Assembly (NCBI RefSeq): GCF_028290105.1
Contig: NZ_JAQGKL010000081.1
Location: 1 to 42,155, forward strand
DNA: 42,155 nucleotides
Source of the DNA: Methylobacterium sp.
GTDB taxonomy: Bacteria > Pseudomonadota > Alphaproteobacteria > Rhizobiales > Beijerinckiaceae
Reading direction: 5' to 3'
In this document: piece by piece, positions 8,328 to 16,875 of the stretch
Layout: each line of letters opens with the position of its first letter
Numbering within the stretch: position 1 is the stretch's first letter
The notes under the pieces: model-generated
Databases searched by the model: none
Seen by the model: the letters and a program-made list of their open reading frames with translations, nothing else
What the model was told of the DNA's origin: nothing
Position numbers and translations under genes: made by a program

Positions 8328-9393
8328 CCTCACCCCACGCACCAACCGCTCGGCCGGGATGGACGCGCTCTCGCCCGTCCTCGCCTTCCTGGCCGCGCTG
8401 GTCGTCGGCGGCATCGCGGTGGCGGCCATGGGCCGCTCGCCGGCGCAGGCCTTCGTCACCTACTTCGTGGCGCCGTTGAGCGAAGTCTGGTCGCTGCAGG
8501 AGGTGGCGCTCAAGGCCGCGCCGCTCGCCCTCGTCGCCACCGGCCTCGCCTTCTGCTTTCGCGCCAACATCTGGAATATCGGCGCGGAGGGGCAGTTCGT
8601 GGTCGGCGGCCTGTTCGGCGGCTGGATCGGCGTCGCCACTCACGGGGCCACCGGCAATACGCTCTGGGTGCTGCCCCTGATGCTCGTCGTCGGCACGCTG
8701 GCCGGCATGGTCTATGGGCTGATCCCGGCCCTGCTGAAGGTCCGACTCGGGGTCTCGGAGATCCTCACCAGCCTGATGCTGGTCTACGTCGCCGAATTGC
8801 TCCTCGACTACATGGCGCGGGGGCCGTTGCGCGATCCGGCGGGCTTCAACTTCCCCCAGAGCGTCACCTTCGATGACGCCGCCCGCCTGCCCTACCTGAT
8901 GGAGGGCGACACCCTGCATGCCGGCGTCGCCATCGCGCTGGCGGCGATCGTCGTCGCCACTCTGGTGCTGTCGCGCACCCTGTTCGGCTTCACCGTGCGG
9001 GTGGTGGGCGCGAGCCCGCGCGCGGCGCGCTTCGCGGGCTTCAGCGACGCGCGCCTGACGCTGGCGGTCTTCGCGATCTCGGGCGGTGCGGCGGGCCTCG
9101 CCGGGATCGCCGAGGTGGCGGGCAAGATCGGCCAGCTTCAGCCCTCGATCTCGCCGGGTTACGGCTTCACCGCCATCATCGTGGCGTTCCTCGGGCGGCT
9201 CTCGCCCGTGGGGATCCTGGTGGCCGCCCTCGTGATCGCGCTCACCACCATCGGGGGCGAGGGCGCGCAGATCGACCTGAAGCTCCCCCTCGACCTGACG
9301 CGGGCCTTCCAGGGCCTGCTGCTCGCCCTGGTGCTCGGGGCCGATGCCCTGTCGCGCTACCGCGTCCGCCTCGTGCCGGGCGTGGCGGCATGA
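8317..9393 (+). CDS. ABC importer permease 1 (NupP/YufP-like)
   Basis: A 358-residue inner-membrane permease of the BPD_transp_2 family with about nine to ten hydrophobic segments. Family features are 'APLALVATGLAFCFRANIWNIGAEGQF' near 65-95, 'LLKVRLGVSEILTSLML' and 'ISPGYGFTAIIVAFLGRLSP' near 265-285. The ATG at 8317 overlaps the end of the ATPase gene by 11 nt, and its own TGA overlaps the next permease as ATGA. It forms the translocation pore with the second permease. Nucleoside/nucleobase specificity is inferred from the BMP-type binding protein and the purine genes around it. Confidence 0.88.
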   Translation: MRIDLTPRTNRSAGMDALSPVLAFLAALVVGGIAVAAMGRSPAQAFVTYFVAPLSEVWSLQEVALKAAPLALVATGLAFCFRANIWNIGAEGQFVVGGLFGGWIGVATHGATGNTLWVLPLMLVVGTLAGMVYGLIPALLKVRLGVSEILTSLMLVYVAELLLDYMARGPLRDPAGFNFPQSVTFDDAARLPYLMEGDTLHAGVAIALAAIVVATLVLSRTLFGFTVRVVGASPRAARFAGFSDARLTLAVFAISGGAAGLAGIAEVAGKIGQLQPSISPGYGFTAIIVAFLGRLSPVGILVAALVIALTTIGGEGAQIDLKLPLDLTRAFQGLLLALVLGADALSRYRVRLVPGVAA

Positions 9394-10316
9394 GCCCGGA
9401 CATGATCCAGATGGTGCTCGTCACCATCGTGGCGGCCGCCACCCCGCTGATGATCGCCGCGCTCGGCGAACTCGTGGCCGAGCGCGCCGGCGTGCTCAAT
9501 CTCGGCGTCGAGGGCATGATGGTGCTGGGCGCCGCCACCGGCTTCGCGGTGGCGGTGGAGACCGGCTCGACGCTTCTCGGCGCGGCGGCGGGGGCCGGGG
9601 CGGGCCTCGCCCTCGCGGCCCTGTTCGGCATCCTCACCGTGGTCCTGAGCGCCAATCAGGTCGCCTCCGGACTCGCCATGACCATCCTCGGCCTCGGGCT
9701 CTCGGGCCTCGTCGGTGCCTCCTATGTGGGCTTGAAGCGCGAGCCGGCGCCGCACCTGAACCTGGCGGGGCTCACCGACCTGCCCGGCATCGGCCGCCTC
9801 GTCTTCGGGCAGGACGGCTTCGTCTACCTCGCCTTCGCGCTGGTGGCGGGGGTGTGGTGGTTCCTCTGGCGCACCCGCGCCGGCCTGATCCTGCGGGCCA
9901 TCGGCGACGACCACACCGCCACCCACGCGCTCGGCCTGAAGGTGCGCCGGGTGCGCTTCCGCGCCGTGCTCTTCGGCGGCGCCTGCGCGGGCCTGGCGGG
10001 CGCCTACCTGTCGCTCGCCTACACGCCCTTCTGGGCGCCCGCGATGACCGCCGGGCGCGGCTGGATCGCCCTCGCCCTCGTCGTCTTCGCCTCGTGGCGC
10101 CCGCTCCGGGTGCTCGCCGGCGCGATGCTGTTCGGCGGCGCCACCGTGCTCCAGCTCCACGCCCAGGCCGCCGGGCTCGGCCTGCCGGGGCAGGCGCTCT
10201 CCGCCCTGCCCTACCTCGCCACCATCCTGGCCCTGGTCTTGCTCTCACTGGGCAAGCGACAGGGCGGCTCCCTCGCCCCGGCGGCCCTCGGCCGGGTCTT
10301 CACCCCGCACCGCTAG
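9390..10316 (+). CDS. ABC importer permease 2 (NupQ/YufQ-like)
   Basis: A 308-residue polytopic permease, partner of the preceding one. It starts with 'MIQMVLVTIVAAATPLMIAALGELVAERAGVLN' and 'LGVEGMMVLGA', the typical N-terminus of the second BMP-transporter permease. Further hydrophobic segments follow at about 60-100, 140-155, 190-215 and 240-290. The ATG overlaps the previous stop by 4 nt (ATGA), indicating coupled translation. A 27-nt gap separates it from the binding-protein gene. Confidence 0.88.
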   Translation: MSPDMIQMVLVTIVAAATPLMIAALGELVAERAGVLNLGVEGMMVLGAATGFAVAVETGSTLLGAAAGAGAGLALAALFGILTVVLSANQVASGLAMTILGLGLSGLVGASYVGLKREPAPHLNLAGLTDLPGIGRLVFGQDGFVYLAFALVAGVWWFLWRTRAGLILRAIGDDHTATHALGLKVRRVRFRAVLFGGACAGLAGAYLSLAYTPFWAPAMTAGRGWIALALVVFASWRPLRVLAGAMLFGGATVLQLHAQAAGLGLPGQALSALPYLATILALVLLSLGKRQGGSLAPAALGRVFTPHR

Positions 10317-10343
10317 GCGCGCTTCACCGGAGACATCGAAACG

Positions 10344-11420
10344 ATGCGGATTCTACGCGGTGCCCTGTCGGCCGTCCTCGCGCTCGGGATCGGCGCGGCG
10401 CAGGCTCAGGAGAAGAAACCCGGCGAAAAGCTGAAGGTCGGCTTCGTCTATGTCGGCCCGGTGGCCGATTACGGCTACTCGTTCCAGCACGACCAGAGCC
10501 GCAAGGCCCTGGCCGCCGCGCTCGGCGACAAGGTCGAGACGAGCTTCCTCGAGAATGTGCCGGAGGCCGACAGCGAGCGCTCCATCGAGAGTCTCGCCCG
10601 CTCCGGCCACGGCCTGATCTTCACCACCTCGTTCGGCTTCATGGAGCCGACCCTGAAGGTCGCCAAGAAATTCCCCAAGCTGAAGTTCGAGCACGCCACG
10701 GGCTACAAGCGTTCGCCCAACGTCTCGACCTACTCGGCCCGTTTCTACGAGGGCCGCTACATCTGCGGCGAGATCGCGGGTCGCCTCTCGAAGACCGGCA
10801 CGCTCGGCTACATCGCCTCGTTCCCGATCCCCGAGGTGGTGAGCGGCATCAACGCCTTCATGCTCGGCGCGCAGTCGGTGAACCCCAACATCAAGCTCAA
10901 GATCGTCTGGGTGAACACCTGGTTCGATCCCGGCAAGGAGGCGGAGGCCGCAAAAGCCCTCCTGGCGCAGGGCGCCGACATCCTGTCGCAGCACACCGAC
11001 TCGGCCGCGCCGTTGCAGGAGGCCGAGAAACAGGGAAAACTCGCCTTCGGACAATCCTCCGACCAGATGCGCTTCGCGCCGAAGGCCCAGCTCACCTCCA
11101 TCGTCGACGATTGGGACGGCTACGTCATCGCGGAGGCCAAGGCGGTCCTGGACGGCACCTGGAAGAGCCACGACACCTGGGGCGGCATCAAGGACGGCAT
11201 GGTCGTGCTGGCGCCCTTCGCCAACATGCCCGACGACGTGAAGGCCAAGGCCGAGGCCAGCAAGAAGGCGATCGCCGACGGTACGCTCCACCCGTTCCAC
11301 GGCCCGGTGATCAAGCAGGACGGCACCGAGGCGGTGAAGGCCGGCGAGACCGCCCCCGACCCGATGATCCTGGGCATGAACTGGTACGTGAAGGGCATCG
11401 AGGACAAGCTGCCGCAATAG
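10344..11420 (+). CDS. BMP-family substrate-binding protein
   Basis: A 358-residue periplasmic binding protein of the BMP/PnrA family. Residues 1-22 are a signal peptide cut after AQAQ. The mature part has 'KVGFVYVGPVADYGYSFQHDQSRKAL', 'GLIFTTSFGFMEPTLKVAKKFP', 'YICGEIAGRLSKTGTLGYIASFPIPEVVSGINAFMLGA' and 'DILSQHTDSAAPLQEAEKQG', matching the two-lobed BMP fold. Known family members bind purine nucleosides; some relatives bind nucleobases or allantoin-like compounds. Here the flanking deaminase and xanthine dehydrogenase favour a purine base or nucleoside. A GGAGA ribosome site lies about 12 nt before the ATG. In this system the binding-protein gene comes last in the transporter set rather than first. 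Confidence 0.88.
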   Translation: MRILRGALSAVLALGIGAAQAQEKKPGEKLKVGFVYVGPVADYGYSFQHDQSRKALAAALGDKVETSFLENVPEADSERSIESLARSGHGLIFTTSFGFMEPTLKVAKKFPKLKFEHATGYKRSPNVSTYSARFYEGRYICGEIAGRLSKTGTLGYIASFPIPEVVSGINAFMLGAQSVNPNIKLKIVWVNTWFDPGKEAEAAKALLAQGADILSQHTDSAAPLQEAEKQGKLAFGQSSDQMRFAPKAQLTSIVDDWDGYVIAEAKAVLDGTWKSHDTWGGIKDGMVVLAPFANMPDDVKAKAEASKKAIADGTLHPFHGPVIKQDGTEAVKAGETAPDPMILGMNWYVKGIEDKLPQ

Positions 11421-11488
11421 GGTCGGCCGTCGACGGCGCGCCTGCGCGGGGCGATGCTGATCCGCGCAGGACACCAACCGAGGCTCGC

Positions 11489-12985
11489 ATGAGACACGCC
11501 ATCCGCTTTCTCCTCGGCCACGAACTGCGCACGATCGAGGCCTGCGGTCCGACGCTGACGGTGCTCGACTGGCTGCGCGGCCCCGAGCGGCTGATCGGCA
11601 CCAAGGAAGGCTGCAACGAGGGCGATTGCGGGGCCTGCACCGTGGTGCTCGTGCGCCCCGAGGGCGAACCCGGCGCCGAGCGCCTGCGCTACCGCACGGT
11701 GGATGCCTGCATCACCTTCGTGGGGCAGCTCGACGGCTGCCAAGTGCTGACCGTGGAGCACCTGCGCGGGGCCGACGGCGCGCTCCATCCAGTGCAGCGC
11801 CTGATGGTGGAGGAGCACGGCTCGCAATGCGGCTTCTGCACGCCGGGCTTCGTGATGTCGCTGTTCGCGCTCACCAAGGACTCGCCCGCCGCGACCGGCG
11901 AAGCCTGGGCCTCGGCGAGCCCCATCGACGATGCGCTCGCCGGCAATCTCTGCCGCTGCACCGGCTACGCCCCCATCGTGCGTGCCGCCGAGCGGGCGTT
12001 GTCCGCCCCCGCGCCGGACGCCTTCGACGCGGCCCACGACGCCACCCTCGCCCGTCTGCTGGCCCTGCGCGACGACGAGACCATCGCGGTCTCGGGCGCC
12101 AGGGGCCGCTTCTTCGCGCCCGCCACCCTCCCCGCCCTGACCGATCTCGTCGCCGAGCATCCGGGGGCGACGATCGTTGCCGGGGCCACCGACGTCGCCC
12201 TCTGGGTCACCAAGGGCCTGCGCGTGCTCGATCCGGTGATCTGGCTCGGCCGGGTGCGTGATCTGGCCGTGATCACGACGACGCCGCAGGGCCTGCGGAT
12301 CGGCGCCGGCGTGACCCTGGCCGAGGCCGGCGCGACGCTGGCCGGTCTCCACCCGGATCTCGGTGAATTGTTTCGCCGCCACGGCGCGGCCCAGACCCGC
12401 AATGCCGGTACGCTGGGCGGCAACATCGCCAACGGCTCGCCCATCGGCGACGCGGCCCCCGCCCTGATCGCGTTGGGGGCGACGCTGCATCTCGCCAGCC
12501 GGGCCGGCACCCGCGACCTGCCCCTGGAGGATTACTTCATCGCCTATGGCCGCCAGGACCGTGCCGCCGACGAGATCGTCACGGGCGTCACCGTGCCGGT
12601 CCTGGCCGAGGGCGCGCGTCTGGCGGTCTACAAGATCTCCAAGCGCTTCGACGAGGACATCTCCGCCGTTCTCGGCGCCTTCCGGCTCACCCTCGAGGGC
12701 AATACGATCCGCCAGGCTCGGATCGCCTATGGGGGCATGGCCGGCACCCCGAAGCGCGCGACCCACGCGGAGGCCGCCCTGATCGGCTTGCGCCTCGACG
12801 CCTCCGCGATCCCCGTCTTCAAGGCGGCCCTGGCCCAGGATTTCACGCCGCTCTCGGACATGCGGGCGTCGGCCGCCTACCGCCTCAAGGTCGCCGGCAA
12901 CCTGATCGAGCGCCTGATCCACGAAGCCGGGCCCCAGGCGCCGGAAACCCGCCTCGCCGCGGTTCGGGAACCGGCCCATGCTTGA
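11489..12985 (+). CDS. xdhA: xanthine dehydrogenase small subunit (2Fe-2S / FAD)
   Basis: A 498-residue XdhA. Two 2Fe-2S clusters are evident: Cys42, Cys47 and Cys50 in GCNEGDCGAC, then CGFCTPG (Cys114, Cys117) and CRCTGY (Cys155, Cys157). The FAD domain follows with 'GATIVAGATDVALWVTKGLR' near 225-245 and 'NAGTLGGNIANGSPIGDAAPAL' near 310-330, and a CO-dehydrogenase flavoprotein C-domain with 'AYGGMAGTPKRA'. With XdhB it oxidises hypoxanthine and xanthine to urate using NAD+. The ATG at 11489 has GAGG 5 nt upstream; the frame is open far upstream but that stretch is shadow of transporter genes. Its last 8 nt overlap xdhB. The 68-nt gap to the transporter operon is short enough for co-transcription. 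Confidence 0.95.
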   Translation: MRHAIRFLLGHELRTIEACGPTLTVLDWLRGPERLIGTKEGCNEGDCGACTVVLVRPEGEPGAERLRYRTVDACITFVGQLDGCQVLTVEHLRGADGALHPVQRLMVEEHGSQCGFCTPGFVMSLFALTKDSPAATGEAWASASPIDDALAGNLCRCTGYAPIVRAAERALSAPAPDAFDAAHDATLARLLALRDDETIAVSGARGRFFAPATLPALTDLVAEHPGATIVAGATDVALWVTKGLRVLDPVIWLGRVRDLAVITTTPQGLRIGAGVTLAEAGATLAGLHPDLGELFRRHGAAQTRNAGTLGGNIANGSPIGDAAPALIALGATLHLASRAGTRDLPLEDYFIAYGRQDRAADEIVTGVTVPVLAEGARLAVYKISKRFDEDISAVLGAFRLTLEGNTIRQARIAYGGMAGTPKRATHAEAALIGLRLDASAIPVFKAALAQDFTPLSDMRASAAYRLKVAGNLIERLIHEAGPQAPETRLAAVREPAHA

Positions 12986-15347
12986 CCGCACGCCCGACCC
13001 CATCGCCCCCGCCGCGAAGGCGGACGACCGCATCGCGGGCGGCGCCCATACCCCGCGCATCCATGACAGCGCCGCCCGCCACGTCGGTGGCTCGGCCCTC
13101 TACATCGACGACATGCCTGAGCCGGCCGGCTTGGTGCATGTCTGTCTGGGCCTCAGCGAGCGCGCCCATGCCCGCCTCCTTTCGGTGGATCTGAGCCCCG
13201 TGCGCGCGGCCGAAGGGGTGGTCGCGGTCTTCACCGCCGCCGACGTGCCGGGCGTCAACGAGATCTCGTCCTCGCATCGCGACGACGAGCCGATGCTCGC
13301 CGAGGACACCGTCTCGTATCTCGGCCAGCCGATCTTCGCGGTGGCGGCGCTCACCCGCGACGCCGCCCGCCGGGCCGCGCGTCTGGCCGTCATCGCCTAC
13401 GAGGACCGCGATCCCGTCCTGACCTACCGCGAGGCCCGCGCGGACGGCACCCTCGTCTGGCCACCGATGACCCTGAAGCGCGGCGATTCCGACGCGGTGC
13501 TGGCGGAGGCCCCCGGCATCGTCCGGGGTCGCCTCGCCATCGGGGGCCAGGAGCATTTCTACCTCGAGGGTCAGATCGCGCTCGCCATCCCGGGCGAGGA
13601 CGACGAGGTCACGGTCTACACCTCGACGCAGCACCCCTCAGAGGCGCAGGCCCTGGTGGCCAAGGTGCTGGGCACGGTGAATTCCGCCGTCACGACCGAG
13701 ATCCGCCGCATGGGCGGGGGCTTCGGCGGCAAGGAGAGCCAGTCGAACCTCTTCGCCTGCGTGGCGGCGCTGGTGGCCAAGAAGACCGGACGCGCGGCCA
13801 AAATCCGGCCCGACCGCGACGACGACATGCTCATCACCGGCAAGCGCCACGATTTCGAGGTGGATTACCTCGTGGGGCACGATGCGGACGGCAGGATCCT
13901 GGCGGTGGACATGCAGCTCGCCGCCCGCTGCGGCTGGGCCGCCGACCTGTCTGGGCCGGTGACCGACCGGGCCCTGTTCCACGCCGACAATTGCTACCAC
14001 TACCCGGCGGTGCACCTGACCTCGCGGCCCTACCGCACCAACACCCAGTCCAACACCGCCTTCCGGGGTTTCGGCGGGCCGCAGGGAATGGTCGCGGCCG
14101 AGCGGGTGATCGAGGAGGTCGCCTATGCCTGCGGCCTCGACCCGCTGGAGGTGCGCAAGCGAAATTTCTACGGCACCGAGTCCGACAACGTCACGCCCTA
14201 CCACCAGATCATTTCCGACAATTGCATCCGGGACCTGGTGGCCAAGCTGGAGGCGGATTGCGACTATGCCGCGCGCCGCAGGACGCTGCATGCGGCGAAC
14301 GAGATCAGCCCGGTGATCAAGCGCGGCATCGCTTTGACCCCCGTAAAATTCGGCATCTCCTTCACTTCCACCGCTTACAACCAGGCCGGCGCTCTGGTGC
14401 ACATCTACAACGACGGCTCGGTCGGCCTGAACCACGGCGGCACCGAGATGGGCCAGGGGCTCTATGTCAAGGTCGCGCAGGTGGTGGCCGAAGAATTCCA
14501 GATCGACGCCGACCGGGTCCGCATCACCGCGACGACGACGGGCAAGGTCCCCAACACCTCGGCCACCGCCGCGTCGTCGGGGGCGGACCTCAACGGCATG
14601 GCGGCGCGGGCCGCCGCGCAGACCCTGAAGGGCCGCCTCGTCGCCTTCGCGGCGGAATCCTGGAGCGTCGCCCCCGAGACGGTGCTGTTCCTGCCCAACC
14701 GGGTCCGGGTGGGAAACCAGGAGATCGCTTGGGGCGAACTCATCCACAAGGCGTATCTCGCCCGTATCCAGCTCTCGGCCACGGGGTTCTACAAGACGCC
14801 CACCATCCATTGGGACCGGGACGCCGGCCGGGGCCACCCGTTCTACTACTTCGCCTATGGCGCCGCCTGCGTGCAGGCGGCGGTGGACACGCTCACCGGC
14901 GAATATCGCATCGAGCGCGCCGACATCCTGCACGATTGCGGCCGCTCCCTGAACCCGGCGGTGGATCGGGGCCAGATCGAGGGCGGCTTCATCCAGGGGC
15001 TCGGCTGGCTCACCACCGAGGAATTGTGGTGGGACGGCAAGGGCGCTTTGCGCACCCACGCCCCCTCCACCTACAAGATCCCCGCCTGCGGCGACCGCCC
15101 GCGCATCTTCAACGTGGCGCTCTACGAAAACGAGAACCGCGAGGCGACGATCTATCGCTCGAAGGCGGTGGGCGAACCGCCCCTGATGCTCGGGATCGCC
15201 GGCCTACACGCCCTCTCGGACGCAGTGGCGAGTGTCGCCGGCCACCGGTATTGCCCCCGCCTCGACGCGCCGGCGACACCGGAGCGCGTCCTCGACGCCG
15301 TCGACCGGATGCGGGCCCTCGCCGAAGCGCCGCCCGACCAGCCGTGA
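12978..15347 (+). CDS. xdhB: xanthine dehydrogenase large subunit (molybdopterin)
   Basis: A 789-residue molybdenum-cofactor subunit. Typical elements are 'HVGGSALYIDDMPEP' at the N-terminus, GGGFGGKESQ around 240-250, FRGFGGPQG around 360 and the catalytic base Glu733 in KAVGEPPLMLG near the C-terminus. These are the residues that hold Moco and polarise the purine ring in XDH. The start overlaps xdhA by 8 nt (ATGCTTGA), and the stop overlaps xdhC as GTGA. Length and motif order match Rhodobacter-type XdhB. The product urate is handled by the permease/urate hydroxylase/allantoin genes further right. Confidence 0.95.
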   Translation: MLDRTPDPIAPAAKADDRIAGGAHTPRIHDSAARHVGGSALYIDDMPEPAGLVHVCLGLSERAHARLLSVDLSPVRAAEGVVAVFTAADVPGVNEISSSHRDDEPMLAEDTVSYLGQPIFAVAALTRDAARRAARLAVIAYEDRDPVLTYREARADGTLVWPPMTLKRGDSDAVLAEAPGIVRGRLAIGGQEHFYLEGQIALAIPGEDDEVTVYTSTQHPSEAQALVAKVLGTVNSAVTTEIRRMGGGFGGKESQSNLFACVAALVAKKTGRAAKIRPDRDDDMLITGKRHDFEVDYLVGHDADGRILAVDMQLAARCGWAADLSGPVTDRALFHADNCYHYPAVHLTSRPYRTNTQSNTAFRGFGGPQGMVAAERVIEEVAYACGLDPLEVRKRNFYGTESDNVTPYHQIISDNCIRDLVAKLEADCDYAARRRTLHAANEISPVIKRGIALTPVKFGISFTSTAYNQAGALVHIYNDGSVGLNHGGTEMGQGLYVKVAQVVAEEFQIDADRVRITATTTGKVPNTSATAASSGADLNGMAARAAAQTLKGRLVAFAAESWSVAPETVLFLPNRVRVGNQEIAWGELIHKAYLARIQLSATGFYKTPTIHWDRDAGRGHPFYYFAYGAACVQAAVDTLTGEYRIERADILHDCGRSLNPAVDRGQIEGGFIQGLGWLTTEELWWDGKGALRTHAPSTYKIPACGDRPRIFNVALYENENREATIYRSKAVGEPPLMLGIAGLHALSDAVASVAGHRYCPRLDAPATPERVLDAVDRMRALAEAPPDQP

Positions 15348-16162
15348 GCGCGGACCCGTCCGAGGCGCTGTCCGAGGCCCTTGCCGCCGCCCTCGCCTCG
15401 AGCGAGCCGGCGGCCCTGGTCGCCCTGTCGGAGGCGCGCGGCTCCACCCCGCGCGAGGCCGGCACCGCCATGCTGGTGATGCCGGAGCGGGTCGTCGGGA
15501 CCATCGGGGGCGGCACCTACGAATGGGAGGGCATCGCCCGCGCCCGGCGGCTCCTGGCCGAGGGGGAGGTCGAGGCCAGTCTGCGCATGCCGCTGGGGCC
15601 GGAGACCGGCCAGTGCTGCGGCGGGCACGTCACGCTGGCGATCCGCAGGGCCGATGCCGGCACCCTCGCGGCCCTGCGGGCGCAGGAAGCGGGGCGCGCG
15701 GCGCAGGCGCCCCTGGTGCTGATCTACGGGGCCGGCCATGTCGGGCGCGCCCTGGCGCTGGCCCTCGACCCGCTGCCCTTCCGCACCCGGATCGTCGATG
15801 CCCGGCCGGAGGAGATCACGCGGGTCGAAGCAGGCCGCGTCGAGCGCAGCGTCGGCTCGGGGGGCGCGCTGGCGGAGGCCGCGCCGCCCGGTGCGGCGCA
15901 CGTGGTCGTCACCCACAGCCACGCCCTCGACAGCTTGATCTGCGCGACCCTGCTGGAGGCGAACACCTTCGCGTATCTCGGCCTGATCGGGTCCGCCACG
16001 AAGCGGGCGACCTTCCTCGGGGCCTTCCGGGCGATGGGCCTCGACGAGGCGGCGCTCGCCCGCCTCGTCTGCCCGATCGGGGGCACGCGGGTGCGCGACA
16101 AGCGCCCCGCCGTGATCGCCGCCCTGGTGGCGGCCGAACTTCTCGGGGTCTTCGCGGCCTGA
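15344..16162 (+). CDS. xdhC: xanthine dehydrogenase accessory protein
   Basis: A 272-residue XdhC, the chaperone that binds sulfurated molybdenum cofactor and inserts it into XdhB. The N-terminal XdhC/CoxI domain shows 'LVALSEARGSTPREAGTAMLV' and 'GTIGGGTYEWEGIARAR', followed by a Cys pair in TGQCCGGHV; the C-terminal Rossmann domain has 'LIYGAGHVGRALALAL' and 'YLGLIGSATKRATF'. The GTG start at 15344 overlaps the xdhB stop (GTGA). Its TGA sits in a small inverted repeat (CCTGA-GCC-TCAGG, 16158-16170) that also contains the stop of the convergent small gene. No other Moco-maturation gene is nearby. Confidence 0.92.
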   Translation: MSADPSEALSEALAAALASSEPAALVALSEARGSTPREAGTAMLVMPERVVGTIGGGTYEWEGIARARRLLAEGEVEASLRMPLGPETGQCCGGHVTLAIRRADAGTLAALRAQEAGRAAQAPLVLIYGAGHVGRALALALDPLPFRTRIVDARPEEITRVEAGRVERSVGSGGALAEAAPPGAAHVVVTHSHALDSLICATLLEANTFAYLGLIGSATKRATFLGAFRAMGLDEAALARLVCPIGGTRVRDKRPAVIAALVAAELLGVFAA

Positions 16163-16165
16163 GCC

Positions 16166-16426
16166 TCAGGGGCGCGGCGGGGGGGGCGGCGTCATCGGTA
16201 CCTCGGGGGCCGGCATGCGCTCCTCGACCGGGACGCCGGCGCCCGGCGGCACCGGGATGGCCTCGCCGCTGCGGATCGCCTCCGCCTCGTTGCGAGGGCC
16301 GGCCCGGCCCTCGGTCCCGCCCGGGGCGGTGGCGCTTTCCATGCCGGCGGGGGCGCCGACGCTCTGCGCGAAGGCCGGCCCCGCGAGGCCGAGGGACAGG
16401 GCGAGGAGTGTCGTCAGGCGGATCAT
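16166..16426 (-). CDS. small exported protein, APGG family (86 aa)
   Basis: An 86-residue predicted secreted or periplasmic protein. Residues 1-20 are a signal peptide (MIRLTTLLALSLGLAGPAFA, cut before QS). The mature N-terminus carries APAG, five residues, APGG, then GRA and PRN, a pattern also seen in two other small proteins in this window. The rest is Glu/Ala/Pro-rich and ends in a run of prolines (TPPPPPRP), so it is probably unstructured. CAGGAG precedes the ATG at 16426 by about 9 nt. It lies 31 nt downstream of another APGG-family gene in the same direction, suggesting a two-gene unit. I know no function for this family. Confidence 0.68.
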   Translation of the reverse strand: MIRLTTLLALSLGLAGPAFAQSVGAPAGMESATAPGGTEGRAGPRNEAEAIRSGEAIPVPPGAGVPVEERMPAPEVPMTPPPPPRP

Positions 16427-16457
16427 GGGCAGGGCTCCTGGATCGGGGCGGGATGTC

Positions 16458-16685
16458 TTAACGGTGACGGCGCTGATGGATCGTCCCGCGCCGGGCCTTG
16501 TGCCGGTGCCTCAGGGCCGCGCGCCCGCGCAGGCCGCCGGGGGCCGTCACGCGCGGCTGGCCGCCGGGCGCGATCAGGGTGCCCTGCGCCCGGGGCGCCG
16601 GGGTGAGGAGGAACAGCCCGGCCGTGAGGAGCGTGGCCGCGAGGGCTCGCGCCGCCAGCCGGGTGGCCGAAAACCGATGCGTCAA
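16458..16685 (-). CDS. small exported basic protein, APGG family, TTG start (75 aa)
   Basis: I read a 75-residue protein from a TTG at 16685, chosen because a strong GGAGG ribosome site lies 7 nt upstream. No ATG lies nearby, so an ATG-only search would miss or over-extend it. Residues 1-33 form a long signal peptide (Arg-rich start, core 'ALAATLLTAGLFLL', cut near PRAQ-G). Directly after come APGG, five residues and a second APGG, then GRA and LR, the same spacing as in the neighbouring and the 25.5-kb small proteins. The C-terminal third is very basic (RHRHKARRG...QRRHR). It may bind nucleic acid, phosphate groups or envelope polymers, but that is a guess. Confidence 0.55.
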   Translation of the reverse strand: MTHRFSATRLAARALAATLLTAGLFLLTPAPRAQGTLIAPGGQPRVTAPGGLRGRAALRHRHKARRGTIHQRRHR

Positions 16686-16875
16686 ATCCGATCCTCCCGC
16701 GGGCGTGGCGCCCGACCGTCGGTGAGGCGGCAGGCAAAGGATGTGCCGGAGCCATCTGAAATCACAGGGTTTTGCCTGAACCGGCCGACGTGGCGTCGGC
16801 GAGGCTCCGCGAGGGTGGCCAGGAGCGCACCCGGGCGCCGGGATGGTGGCTGATCCCACCCCCTGCAGGCCGGCC

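Noticed and set aside
9344..11488. Long N-terminal extension in frame with xdhA
   Set aside because: Overlaps permease and binding-protein genes; sequence is low-complexity Arg/Pro/Gly, while a clear ribosome site and family N-terminus exist at 11489.
16158..16170. Small inverted repeat containing both the xdhC and the convergent small-gene stop codons
   Set aside because: A 5-bp stem with 3-nt loop is weak for a terminator and likely arises from the symmetric TGA/TCA stops.
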